DNA of 64,000 bases. Origin: an uncultured Prevotellaceae bacterium. GTDB lineage: Bacteria; Bacteroidota; Bacteroidia; Bacteroidales; Muribaculaceae. Within the stretch, counting starts at the first letter, position 1; each line of letters begins with the position of its first letter. The stretch is from contig ONIL01000006.1 of the NCBI GenBank assembly GCA_900317835.1, positions 1 to 64,000 of the forward strand. The letters run 5' to 3'. Both the position numbers and the translations under genes were made by a program. The notes under the pieces are model-generated. The model searched no databases, was not told where the DNA came from, and saw only the letters and a program-made list of their open reading frames with translations. Shown here piece by piece: positions 29,898-38,154 of the stretch.

Positions 29898-32806
29898 TCC
29901 TTGGCGACAGTCTTGCGGGCACCTGTCGGCGTCATCTTGAAGTGACGACGGAACACCTTGGAGAAATAGGCCACGTCGGTGAAGCCGCACTGTGCCGCGA
30001 TATCGCCGATGAGCAAATCAGAATTCTCCTGCAACAGATGCAGGGCCTTCTCCATGCGCAACTGGTTGACATAGGCCGTGATACTCTTTCCCGTTAACTC
30101 GCGGATTTTGCCCTTCAATTGGCTTTCACCCATCTTGAACTCCAACGCCAGCTTGTCGAGGTTCAGCTTGTCCTTGTGCAACGCGTCATGTTCACCCAGC
30201 AGTGTCGCAAAGTGCTGCAGGAACGCCTCGTTGCTGCAGTTGGCATCTTCTTCAGTCTCGGCGGCCACCAACTGGGGAGATACGGGTTTCTCATTGTCAT
30301 CTCGCTCCCGCCACAAGCGGTTGCGGTTTATCAGATGCGTTGCCCAGGCGCGCAGTTCCTCAGGCACAAAAGGCTTGATCATATACACGTCGGCTCCAGC
30401 CTTGATGCCATTCACGCGGTCATCAGTGGCCGTTCGTGCACTGAGCATGATCACAGGAATGTGACACAACTGGCTTGATGCCCTCAACTGGCGACACAGT
30501 TCACAGCCATCCATGAGTGGCATTTTCACATCGGTGATAATCAAGTCGGGCATGAGTTCAGCGGCTTTTGCCAAACCCTGCTCGCCATCAGTAGCATAGC
30601 AGACGGCGTATTCATTCTTGAGCACTGTCCCCACGAGATGAGCGACATCCACATGATCTTCAACAACAAGCACGAGAGGCAAATCATTAGTCGATACCGA
30701 TTCATCCTTCAAGTCAGGAGCATTCTTCAAGACAGTGCGATTCGCAGCATTGCGTATCGGGTTCAACAGTTTATCAAAACCGTCTCGCACATTCATGTCG
30801 GTCTTCTTGCACGGAAGTTTCACGGTGAATACCGATCCATGGTCTTTCATACTGTCGGCTGATACTGAACCGCCCATAGCCATGGTCATGTCACGGACAA
30901 CGGTCAGCCCAATGCCCACACCCTCGACCATCTGTTCGGCACTGGCTCCCCGGTAGAAGGGCTCGAACACATGAGGCAAATCCGCCTTGCTGATGCCCAT
31001 GCCATCGTCGGCCACGCGAATGATAAACATACCATCCTCAACGTGGGTTGTCACGGTGATTTTACAGAAGTCGTGACAATAATTAATGGCGTTCTCGATC
31101 AGACTGCCCACGATGGTACTCAAGTAACGGGGAACAGTGTCGATTTCCACGCTATCCTCACGCGACGCATAGGTCAACTCGATGTGACGTGCCACGCATC
31201 GCTCACGGTAGCTCTCCAGCACCATTCGCATGAACGTTGAGGCATCGCCACGTCGCCAGTCAAGTTCCTTAATCTCGCTGCGAACGCTGCCCACCTCCAG
31301 AATGCGGTCCACCAGATTCAAGAGGTTGCGGCCTTGACGCTCGATGATGTCCATATTCTTGCGCTGTACCGGTGAATAAACAGCCGCAGTCGATCCATTT
31401 CCTTTATCCTCGGCGATAATGACGTCGATAGCGCCCATGATGGCCGTCAAGGGCGTTCGCAACATGTGCACAACATTGGTAAAGAACAGTGATCGCGTCT
31501 CCTCGATCTGGCTCAGCATGCGTTGCGTGCGGTTGCGTATCCTCATGGCATAAACTAGCGTGAAGATGATGGCTGTGGCCATCAAGAACAACAGCACCGA
31601 GAAAATCATGACCATATTGCGCATGCGTTTCAAGCGAGCGATGTCGTTATTCAGCGCGGTCATCTCACCGTTCTTGATACCGATCTGGTAGTCATTGCGT
31701 TGCTTGTGCAGCATGTCGTTCTTCTCCAGGCCATAAATGCTGTCAAAGAGTTCATCGCTCTGTTTGAAATATGACAACGCCTGACGATAGTCGCCTTCCA
31801 TCACGGCCAGTTCGTAGTGGACCCTCAATACCTGGGCCTTACTCTCTTTGCTGTTGATGCGACTCGTTTCCTGGTCAGCCTCGGCAAGATAGCGACAGGC
31901 TTCGTCCTTTTCGCCCAACTTGATGCACACACTGGCCAGAGAGAGGCATGACTCCAGCCAATGCCATTTCTCGTTGAGCGACTTCAAGGCATCATAGGCC
32001 ATTTGATACTCCTGCTGGGCATGAGAATAATTGCGTTCCAATTCATAAAGCCGGCCGAAGTGATGATGACACAAGGCCTCCCCGAGCTCGTTGTTCGCTT
32101 GCCTATTATGGTTCATTGACTCACGATAATAGACCCAAGCCGAATCAACAGCTCCCATTGCCATCATGATGGCACCCAGGTTGGCATAATTGATGGCCAT
32201 GCCCACTTCACTGCCTAACTGACGCTCGCCCTCAAGGGCCTCACGCAACACGCTGTCCGCAGTGGTGTAGTTGCACATGTCAATCTCGATGTTGCCAATG
32301 CCATTGAGAGCAGCAACACGACACTTCACAGCCTCAGGGCTGTCATGATCACTATAGGTGTCACTCATTTTCAAGGCACGATAGTGATATCCGTTGGCCT
32401 CACTCAGGTCTCCCAAACGGCGGTAATCGGTCCCGATACAATTGAGCGCTGAAATCATCTCAAGGGTATCGGCAAGGCTTGATGAAAGGTTCAGGCCACG
32501 CGTGTGAGCCTTAATCGCTTCATCTAAGCGCGACTGATTGCGCAGTCTGTTCCCTTGATATTTACAGGCCAACATCTCGCCTGTTTCGTCTTGTTCTTCA
32601 TGATAACTGCGAACCAGCATCGATAGCGAGTCGATATCGCGAATGGCTCTCAACTGGCTGTCCACCTGACAGTAATGTGGATCACCGGCATGCGTTCCCA
32701 CTGGGGTGTGACGACACGACTGTTGTAGCAGCATCAATGACGCCACCACAAGAAATAATACCAATATCCTTCCAGCTCTAATAAAGCGGGAATCGCCTGA
32801 AATCAT
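29894..32806 (-). CDS. TPR hybrid histidine kinase / response regulator with AraC output domain
   Basis: The 970-residue one-piece signalling protein has an N-terminal hydrophobic segment (about 12-28), TPR-type helical repeats (about 60-370), a membrane helix (about 395-417), a HisKA domain with the phospho-accepting His in NVVHMLRTPLTAI (near 445), a HATPase domain (ENAINYCHD, VADDGMGISK, GVGIGLTVV), a receiver domain with Asp759 in LIITDVKMPLMDG, and a C-terminal AraC helix-turn-helix (IGDIAAQCGFTDVAYFSKVFRRHF). It detects a periplasmic signal through the TPR region and activates transcription from the same molecule. Unlike glycan HTCS proteins it has no beta-propeller sensor, and no SusC/SusD or glycosidase genes are adjacent. 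Confidence 0.92.
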   Translation of the reverse strand: MISGDSRFIRAGRILVLFLVVASLMLLQQSCRHTPVGTHAGDPHYCQVDSQLRAIRDIDSLSMLVRSYHEEQDETGEMLACKYQGNRLRNQSRLDEAIKAHTRGLNLSSSLADTLEMISALNCIGTDYRRLGDLSEANGYHYRALKMSDTYSDHDSPEAVKCRVAALNGIGNIEIDMCNYTTADSVLREALEGERQLGSEVGMAINYANLGAIMMAMGAVDSAWVYYRESMNHNRQANNELGEALCHHHFGRLYELERNYSHAQQEYQMAYDALKSLNEKWHWLESCLSLASVCIKLGEKDEACRYLAEADQETSRINSKESKAQVLRVHYELAVMEGDYRQALSYFKQSDELFDSIYGLEKNDMLHKQRNDYQIGIKNGEMTALNNDIARLKRMRNMVMIFSVLLFLMATAIIFTLVYAMRIRNRTQRMLSQIEETRSLFFTNVVHMLRTPLTAIMGAIDVIIAEDKGNGSTAAVYSPVQRKNMDIIERQGRNLLNLVDRILEVGSVRSEIKELDWRRGDASTFMRMVLESYRERCVARHIELTYASREDSVEIDTVPRYLSTIVGSLIENAINYCHDFCKITVTTHVEDGMFIIRVADDGMGISKADLPHVFEPFYRGASAEQMVEGVGIGLTVVRDMTMAMGGSVSADSMKDHGSVFTVKLPCKKTDMNVRDGFDKLLNPIRNAANRTVLKNAPDLKDESVSTNDLPLVLVVEDHVDVAHLVGTVLKNEYAVCYATDGEQGLAKAAELMPDLIITDVKMPLMDGCELCRQLRASSQLCHIPVIMLSARTATDDRVNGIKAGADVYMIKPFVPEELRAWATHLINRNRLWRERDDNEKPVSPQLVAAETEEDANCSNEAFLQHFATLLGEHDALHKDKLNLDKLALEFKMGESQLKGKIRELTGKSITAYVNQLRMEKALHLLQENSDLLIGDIAAQCGFTDVAYFSKVFRRHFKMTPTGARKTVAKD

Positions 32807-32937
32807 AACACAAGCAATAAAACATGTCAGGTTTACTGCTGCAAATAAACAACTTTTTTTTATACTTCACAAGTAATTGTCAATAAAAAACCGCATTTTT
32901 TAACATCCGCCTGATACCGATATCGATAAAATATGCG

Positions 32938-32945
32938 TACCTTTG
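32938..32945 (+). promoter_or_regulatory. -7 promoter box of the DUF4199 gene
   Basis: TACCTTTG, 8 bases before the ATG at 32954. It overlaps the first codons of the longer frame from 32933, which therefore cannot be translated from this transcript. Confidence 0.55.
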
Positions 32946-32953
32946 CAGTTTGT

Positions 32954-33487
32954 ATGACAGAGCCGAAAAAGAGCATATTTCAACGCGCCAGCGAGTGGGG
33001 AGTCCCATTCGGGCTGTATCTTGGCGTCGCTGCCTTGGCTTCGATTTTCGCCGACAAGATGCCGGTGTTGAGTTTAGTCTTCTGGGTGATGCTCCTGGGA
33101 GTGCCGTTTCTGGTTTATTATTTCCAGCGTCGCAAGTTCATCGAGGACGACGGATTCACCGAGCATGCCGGCTTGTGGATGATGGGCATCATGCTCTTTA
33201 TCCTGGGCGGAATGCTGGCCAGCCTCATCGCCTATCTCGTGCTGCAGTACATGAGACCATCGTTCATGTATGAACAGGCCCAGGCGGTCATCGAAGCCTA
33301 TGACAAGATACCACAGATGAAGGACAGCGAAATGCTGCGGGTCATCAAGCGCATGGTTGACGAGCATCTGATGCCCGCCCCCATCGAGGTTGTGTTCAAT
33401 GCCTATTGGTTCATCACTTTCGGGGGATCGTTGCTCAGTGCCATCACAGCCATTGTGGCACGGCGAACCCTTAAAAAGAATCATTAA
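32954..33487 (+). CDS. DUF4199 integral membrane protein
   Basis: The 177-residue protein has four hydrophobic segments (VPFGLYLGVAALASIFA; VLSLVFWVMLLGVPFLVYYF; MMGIMLFILGGMLASLIAYL; FITFGGSLLSAITAIV) and a polar loop of about 45 residues, the DUF4199 layout. Genes of this family lie directly before a glycosyltransferase-2 gene in many Bacteroidetes, as here (33-base gap), but the function is unknown. The start at 32954 is chosen because the promoter box overlaps the earlier one. Confidence 0.87.
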   Translation: MTEPKKSIFQRASEWGVPFGLYLGVAALASIFADKMPVLSLVFWVMLLGVPFLVYYFQRRKFIEDDGFTEHAGLWMMGIMLFILGGMLASLIAYLVLQYMRPSFMYEQAQAVIEAYDKIPQMKDSEMLRVIKRMVDEHLMPAPIEVVFNAYWFITFGGSLLSAITAIVARRTLKKNH

Positions 33488-33520
33488 CTTAACGATATTT
33501 ATCAAGGATTTCTTTGTTCT

Positions 33521-34570
33521 ATGGATATTTCAGTAGTAATACCGCTTTATAATGAAGCTGAATCTCTGCCTGAGCTCGCACAGTGGATTGAACGCGTGAT
33601 GGATGAGAATGGATTCTCCTATGAGGTACTGTTCATCAACGACGGCAGCACCGACAACTCGTGGGAGGTCATCAAAGACCTTCACAAGAATAATCCGCGT
33701 TTGAAAGGCATCTCCTTCCGCCGCAACTACGGCAAGTCTCCGGCATTGAACACGGGATTTGAGCAGGCCCAAGGCAATGTCATCATTACCATGGATGCCG
33801 ACTTGCAGGACAGCCCCGACGAGATTCCCGAGCTTTACCGCATGATTTCCCAGGAGGGCTATGACCTGGTGAGCGGCTGGAAAAAGAAACGCTACGACCC
33901 ATTGAGCAAGACCATCCCCACCAAGCTGTTCAACGCCACAGCACGGCGCGTCAGCGGCATCCACAACCTGCATGACTTCAACTGCGGGCTCAAGGCTTAT
34001 CGCAGGGAGGTAGTCAAGCACATCGAGGTCTATGGTGACATGCACCGCTATGTCCCCTATCTGGCCAAGAGTGCCGGCTTCACCCGCATTGGTGAGAAAG
34101 AGGTGAAACACCGCCCCCGCAAGTATGGCACCACCAAATTCGGTCTCGACCGTTTTGTCAACGGCTATCTGGACCTGCTCACGCTTTGGTTCCAGGCAAA
34201 GTTCGGAGTCAAGCCGATGCACTTTTTCGGTCTTTTAGGCAGCCTGATGTTCCTGTTGGGCTTCATCGCCGTCATTCTTGTCGGCGCACTCAAGCTTTAC
34301 AATATGTATAGCGGGCACAGCTACCGATTGGTCACCGATTCACCCTATTTCTATCTGGCACTCACCAGCATGCTGTTGGGTACACAGCTGTTCTTGACGG
34401 GATTCCTGGGCGAGCTCATCATTCGCCACAGCAACGACCGCAACCACTACGAAATCAACGAAGTCATCACCGATGCCGATAGCGCTATTCCCGCAAACCA
34501 TCGGGTGGATGACCTGACGGCCAACCTTGAGTCGATCAAGCAGCCTGCCGAAGCCCTCCATGCCCAATGA
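33521..34570 (+). CDS. Membrane glycosyltransferase family 2 (DPM1/GtrB-like)
   Basis: A 349-residue enzyme: catalytic GT2 domain at about 1-230 with VVIPLYNEAESLPEL, FINDGSTDNSW, the DxD-type MDADLQDSPDEIPEL and acceptor region HDFNCGLKAYRREV, then two C-terminal membrane helices (FGLLGSLMFLLGFIAVILVG and YLALTSMLLGTQLFLTGFLG). Members transfer a sugar from a nucleotide to polyprenyl phosphate. It should face the cytoplasm at the inner membrane. Its TGA overlaps the next gene's ATG (34567-34570), indicating coupled translation. Confidence 0.94.
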   Translation: MDISVVIPLYNEAESLPELAQWIERVMDENGFSYEVLFINDGSTDNSWEVIKDLHKNNPRLKGISFRRNYGKSPALNTGFEQAQGNVIITMDADLQDSPDEIPELYRMISQEGYDLVSGWKKKRYDPLSKTIPTKLFNATARRVSGIHNLHDFNCGLKAYRREVVKHIEVYGDMHRYVPYLAKSAGFTRIGEKEVKHRPRKYGTTKFGLDRFVNGYLDLLTLWFQAKFGVKPMHFFGLLGSLMFLLGFIAVILVGALKLYNMYSGHSYRLVTDSPYFYLALTSMLLGTQLFLTGFLGELIIRHSNDRNHYEINEVITDADSAIPANHRVDDLTANLESIKQPAEALHAQ

Positions 34571-35058
34571 GACAATCCCTGGTCCATATCTTGGCCGTGC
34601 TGGCACTGGTGACAGGCATCGTGGCTTGCAATGACGACAGTTGCTACGATAATGTCAGCAGCCTGCCGCTGGCCACGCTGTATTTGGGAAACGCCCAGCA
34701 ATCCATCGCCGGACTGACCATCATGGGCATCGGCGCACCGGGCGACAGCCTGCTTGTCGATTCCAGCACGGTCAATGAGGTGTATCTGCCCTTACGGGCC
34801 AGTGTGGGCTCAACGACCTATGCCCTGCGGCGCTGGGTCACGGTCAACACGGTCAACACCAGGTTATGCGATACCATCAGTCTGAATTATGATGCCATCG
34901 AGTTCTTTCACTCGATTGAGTGTGGGACCATGTATAATTTTGACATCAAGAGCATCACTCACACGACTAACGGCATCGATTCGGTGGTCTTGCTCAACCG
35001 TCTCGTCACCAACTCCAAGACACCTGTAATGCGCATCCATTTCACTGATTTCCATTAA
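34567..35058 (+). CDS. DUF6452 lipoprotein
   Basis: The 163-residue protein has a lipoprotein signal (LALVTGIVAC) followed by Asn/Asp-rich DDSCYDN and a small beta-sandwich, including LPLRASVGSTTYALRR and ending VMRIHFTDFH. It matches what I recall of DUF6452, a Bacteroidetes lipoprotein always found beside DUF6048. Four cysteines remain after the lipid anchor. It overlaps both neighbours (ATGA at the start, TAATG at the stop), so it is certainly in one message with the glycosyltransferase and the DUF6048 gene. Confidence 0.82.
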   Translation: MRQSLVHILAVLALVTGIVACNDDSCYDNVSSLPLATLYLGNAQQSIAGLTIMGIGAPGDSLLVDSSTVNEVYLPLRASVGSTTYALRRWVTVNTVNTRLCDTISLNYDAIEFFHSIECGTMYNFDIKSITHTTNGIDSVVLLNRLVTNSKTPVMRIHFTDFH

Positions 35059-35942
35059 TGAACGTCATCCTACGACATATCAGTCTCATTCGAGCGGCCT
35101 CACTGATGGTCCTGCTGCTAACGATGTCGCTGCACGTGATGGCCCAGCAGCCCGGCAAGCGCCACGTGACGCCCGTTAAGCCCGAGACCAACCGGGTGCA
35201 ACCACCGCCCAAGGGCACCGATGAAAAGATCATCCAGCAATACATCAGCGGTGACAGTGCTGCTGCCGTCGCCGAGGCGCGCAAGGACTCGTTGCGCCGT
35301 GTCTACAAGCGCTATCCACGCATAACCGACCTGTCGGTTGGAGTAAACGTTGCTGACCTGATTTTCAAGGCGTTCGGCCAAAGCTACGCCAGTGTAGATG
35401 TGAATGCCGTGCTCAACATGTGGAACCGCGTTCAACCCACGGTCGAGTTGGGAGTTGGATGGGCAAAATCGACTCCTGACGACATGAATTTCACCTATAA
35501 GGGCAAACCGTCTCCTTACTTCAAGTTGGGTGCGAATTATAACTTCATGTTCAAGAACAGCCCTGATTATCAGGCATTTGTTGGCATTAGGCTGGGTTAC
35601 AGCACCTTTGGCTATGATGTGACTGATGTGCACTACTACAACAGTTACTGGAGGGAGGGCATCGACTACGACATCAAGGGGCAACGGTCACATGCCTTGT
35701 GGGGCGAGGCTGGTGTCGGCCTTAAGGTAAAAATCATGGAACCCATATCAGTAGGGTGGATGATCCGTTACCACGGAATCTTTAGTGAAGGCAAGAACAA
35801 GAACTCCAAACCATGGTTCATCCCTGGTTATGGGCCGCGCAACGGGTCGCTCGGTATTTCCCTGAGCGTCTGCTATACCCTACCCTGGAAGCGTAAAACC
35901 ACAACCGATTCAGCCCCTCAACCGCTACAGCATAACCAATAG
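35058..35942 (+). CDS. DUF6048 outer-membrane barrel protein
   Basis: A 294-residue protein with a signal peptide (ISLIRAASLMVLLLTMSLHVMAQ), a Pro/Lys-rich linker, and a barrel part with strands such as TVELGVGWAKST, FKLGANYNFMF and VGIRLGYSTFGYDV. It fits DUF6048, the usual partner of DUF6452. Function unknown; the pair may work together in the outer membrane. The start shares one base with the previous stop codon. Confidence 0.82.
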   Translation: MNVILRHISLIRAASLMVLLLTMSLHVMAQQPGKRHVTPVKPETNRVQPPPKGTDEKIIQQYISGDSAAAVAEARKDSLRRVYKRYPRITDLSVGVNVADLIFKAFGQSYASVDVNAVLNMWNRVQPTVELGVGWAKSTPDDMNFTYKGKPSPYFKLGANYNFMFKNSPDYQAFVGIRLGYSTFGYDVTDVHYYNSYWREGIDYDIKGQRSHALWGEAGVGLKVKIMEPISVGWMIRYHGIFSEGKNKNSKPWFIPGYGPRNGSLGISLSVCYTLPWKRKTTTDSAPQPLQHNQ

Positions 35943-35948
35943 TTCAGC

Positions 35949-36083
35949 ATGATGAAACCATTCCGAATCAATCGACCTGGCGCACGGGCGCCCAAACTCA
36001 ATCCACCGGTCAATCAGGACTGGTACAAGCGTTTTAGACAGTTGGCAGCCCTTGCCAACAAGCAATTCCGTGTCAAGCTGTGA
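35949..36083 (+). CDS. Small basic protein, 44 residues, translationally coupled
   Basis: ATG at 35949 (a second ATG follows at once) opens a 44-codon frame ending at TGA 36081-36083: MMKPFRINRPGARAPKL, then NQDWYKRFRQLAALANKQ and FRVKL. It is strongly basic (Arg/Lys) with no membrane segment. Evidence that it is real: it begins 6 bases after the DUF6048 stop, has no internal stop, and its TGA overlaps the GTG start of the next gene (GTGA at 36080-36083). I recognise no family. Confidence 0.5.
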   Translation: MMKPFRINRPGARAPKLNPPVNQDWYKRFRQLAALANKQFRVKL

Positions 36084-36853
36084 GCTCATTGCTGCGGCAT
36101 ATTCCTCTGCTGATGCTCACAGCCGCAATGCTGTGCATCGCTTCATGCGACGGCGACAGTCCTCTAGACAGACGCCATAGAGATGACATTACAGACACGA
36201 TCAACGGCAATGACACGACTCACCACTCTCCCAACCCATCCGACACCACCTCGCGCGACACTATACCGTCCGATTCTACAACAGTTCCTTTCACGTTGAC
36301 ATTGACTGCTGATCGCCCTGATGCCTACATGGGTCAGAACCTGCAGCTCATGGCCATCACCAGCGAGCCGACCGCGGTAAAATGGAGATCGACCAATACC
36401 CTCGCAGCCATCGTTAACCAGGACGGACTCGTGCAGATGAATAACGTAACTGCCGATTGTCAAACCCAAATCATCGCCACGGCCCGTGAGGTGTCTGACA
36501 CGCTGACACTCTTTAACCGCTCATGGCGTGTCGCCATGCTCGACAAGGGCACATGGAAAGTGCCTGATGTGAGCAAGTTGCATCCAGGTGACACCTTGAC
36601 GCTCACTATCGTTGACAGCAGTTTCAAACCCGTGGATGACGATGGTTTCAACGCGGCCGCCTGCCAGTGGTCAGCCACTTCCCGTGAGGTCGATGCAGCA
36701 GCGCTGTTCGCCAGCACCGCCGCACCAGTTGCAAGCAACGGCTGGTGCATGCAATATGTCATCAACAACCTGGCGCCGACCGGCATATCATTCTCGGTAA
36801 TGGCAAATTACGGTAGTGCCGCGGCCTCACTACTGTGCACAATTCTGCCTTAA
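36080..36853 (+). CDS. Lipoprotein with Ig-like (BIG2-type) domain
   Basis: Starting at GTG 36080, the 257-residue protein has a signal MSSLLRHIPLLMLTAAMLCIASC with a lipobox Cys at 23, a Thr/Asp-rich low-complexity spacer (about 30-72), then an Ig-like domain resembling bacterial BIG2 (FTLTLTADRPDAYMGQNLQLMA, VKWRSTN, IVNQDGLVQM) and a further beta-rich region. It is probably surface-exposed. It is the last gene of the unit that begins at 32954. No specific function. Confidence 0.75.
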   Translation: MSSLLRHIPLLMLTAAMLCIASCDGDSPLDRRHRDDITDTINGNDTTHHSPNPSDTTSRDTIPSDSTTVPFTLTLTADRPDAYMGQNLQLMAITSEPTAVKWRSTNTLAAIVNQDGLVQMNNVTADCQTQIIATAREVSDTLTLFNRSWRVAMLDKGTWKVPDVSKLHPGDTLTLTIVDSSFKPVDDDGFNAAACQWSATSREVDAAALFASTAAPVASNGWCMQYVINNLAPTGISFSVMANYGSAAASLLCTILP

Positions 36854-37001
36854 AGAACGGGATTGGATTGTAACTGTTAATTTTCATCGTTTTTTCAAAA
36901 AAATTTTGCCAGTTCAAAAAAAGTTCGTAATATTGTACTCTGAAATGTGAAAGAACGCCTGTTTTAAACAAGTATTCTTCTCATTTACAATTAAATAACC
37001 C

Positions 37002-37047
37002 TACCCGTAGCCTCCCCCATCCTTTAGGATGGCGAGGTGTTTGGGTA
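37002..37047 (+). promoter_or_regulatory. Structured leader hairpin before a secreted protein gene
   Basis: TACCC pairs with GGGTA, CCTC with GAGG, and CCATCC with GGATGG around a TTTA loop, forming a long three-part stem. No T run follows, so it is not a terminator. It is 71 bases upstream of the start codon, within the 264-base gap 36854-37117, which otherwise holds only A/T-rich sequence. Confidence 0.45.
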
Positions 37048-37117
37048 ATGAACTAACAGCAAACAAAAACAAAAAATATTAATTAACATTATTACTGACA
37101 ATTTAACTTAATTGACT

Positions 37118-38080
37118 ATGAAGATTAAAAATTTACTTCTTGTTGCTGCTGCAGCTTCGTTGAGCCTCTCGGCTTTTGCTGATGACCTTGCAACTGGTGA
37201 ATTGGCATGGCTGACCAACGGCGATCCCGCCCTGAGTGGCCAAGCAACCAACGACCACTTCTTTGTTCGTGGTGATTATGATGACATGGGAGGTGCCATG
37301 ACCTATGATAACACACTGAGCTTCAAGAGTGGTGCTGTCCAGACCGTTTGGTTCCACCTTGATGATGATGCAATCTACGAGAATGAGGCTGTTCAGGCTC
37401 TGACTCCTATTGCTTACAACTCGGCTGGCGACCTCTATAATGAGATCACCTATAATTCATTCCAGTTTGACCTCTACCTGCCGCAGAGTCTCATTCTCAC
37501 TGTAAATGATGACGATGAGAACTTCACCCGTGGTGACCGTATGCCGACTACCACCAACGTGACCTGGAGCAAGAAAGATGAGACCAAGGTTGTTGATGGC
37601 AAGACCTACGACGTTTATACCATTGTTTGCTACAATGCCAACGAGTATGGTACCCACCTGTCAGCACAGACCGCCGGCAAGTATCGCAACAACGGTGCCC
37701 TCAAGAAGGACGCTACCCTGATGGCTCTCTATATGAAGAACAACAACCAGGCTACCGTTGAGGGTCAAATCGATGACGTCATCATTGGTAACATGATCAT
37801 GAACTTCCGTGAGGCCTTTATCGCTGAGTGGGATTCTAACGAAGGTACCTTCTTCTATGGCGAGGGTGGTAACGACCAGACCCAGCGCTTCATGAAGTAC
37901 AACCGCGTTGCTACCTTTGGCAGCGCAAGCGTTGTAGAGAACCTGGCCCAGAAGACCATCAACAACGTGAAGTATTACAACATCGCTGGTATGGAGAGCA
38001 ACGAGCCCTTCGACGGTGTGAACATCAAGGTCATTACCTACAATGACGGTACCACCAGCACCAGCAAGGTGATGAAGTAA
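37118..38080 (+). CDS. Secreted protein with the conserved C-terminal tail
   Basis: The 320-residue protein has a signal peptide (MKIKNLLLVAAAASLSLSAFA) and a beta-rich body (SFQFDLYLPQSLILTVNDDDE; GNMIMNFREAF) with an acidic composition. Its final 40 residues (VKYYNIAGMESNEPFDG, then TYNDGTTSTSKVMK) match the tails of the proteins at 25310-27586 and 59647-60876. The body resembles cohesin-like or anchoring beta-sandwich domains only loosely, so no domain is claimed. ATG at 37118 is used instead of a TTG two codons earlier. It is followed by a strong terminator. Confidence 0.72.
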   Translation: MKIKNLLLVAAAASLSLSAFADDLATGELAWLTNGDPALSGQATNDHFFVRGDYDDMGGAMTYDNTLSFKSGAVQTVWFHLDDDAIYENEAVQALTPIAYNSAGDLYNEITYNSFQFDLYLPQSLILTVNDDDENFTRGDRMPTTTNVTWSKKDETKVVDGKTYDVYTIVCYNANEYGTHLSAQTAGKYRNNGALKKDATLMALYMKNNNQATVEGQIDDVIIGNMIMNFREAFIAEWDSNEGTFFYGEGGNDQTQRFMKYNRVATFGSASVVENLAQKTINNVKYYNIAGMESNEPFDGVNIKVITYNDGTTSTSKVMK

Positions 38081-38103
38081 GAAATAACTAGTTACGTTTA
38101 ACT

Positions 38104-38137
38104 AAAAACCGCGAGCGCTACTGCCCGCGGTTTTTTT
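38104..38137. terminator. Bidirectional terminator
   Basis: AAAAACCGCG ... CGCGGTTTTTTT, between the secreted protein gene (forward) and the terminase gene (reverse). Confidence 0.88.
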
Positions 38138-38154
38138 GTGTCCAGTGTCCAGCA

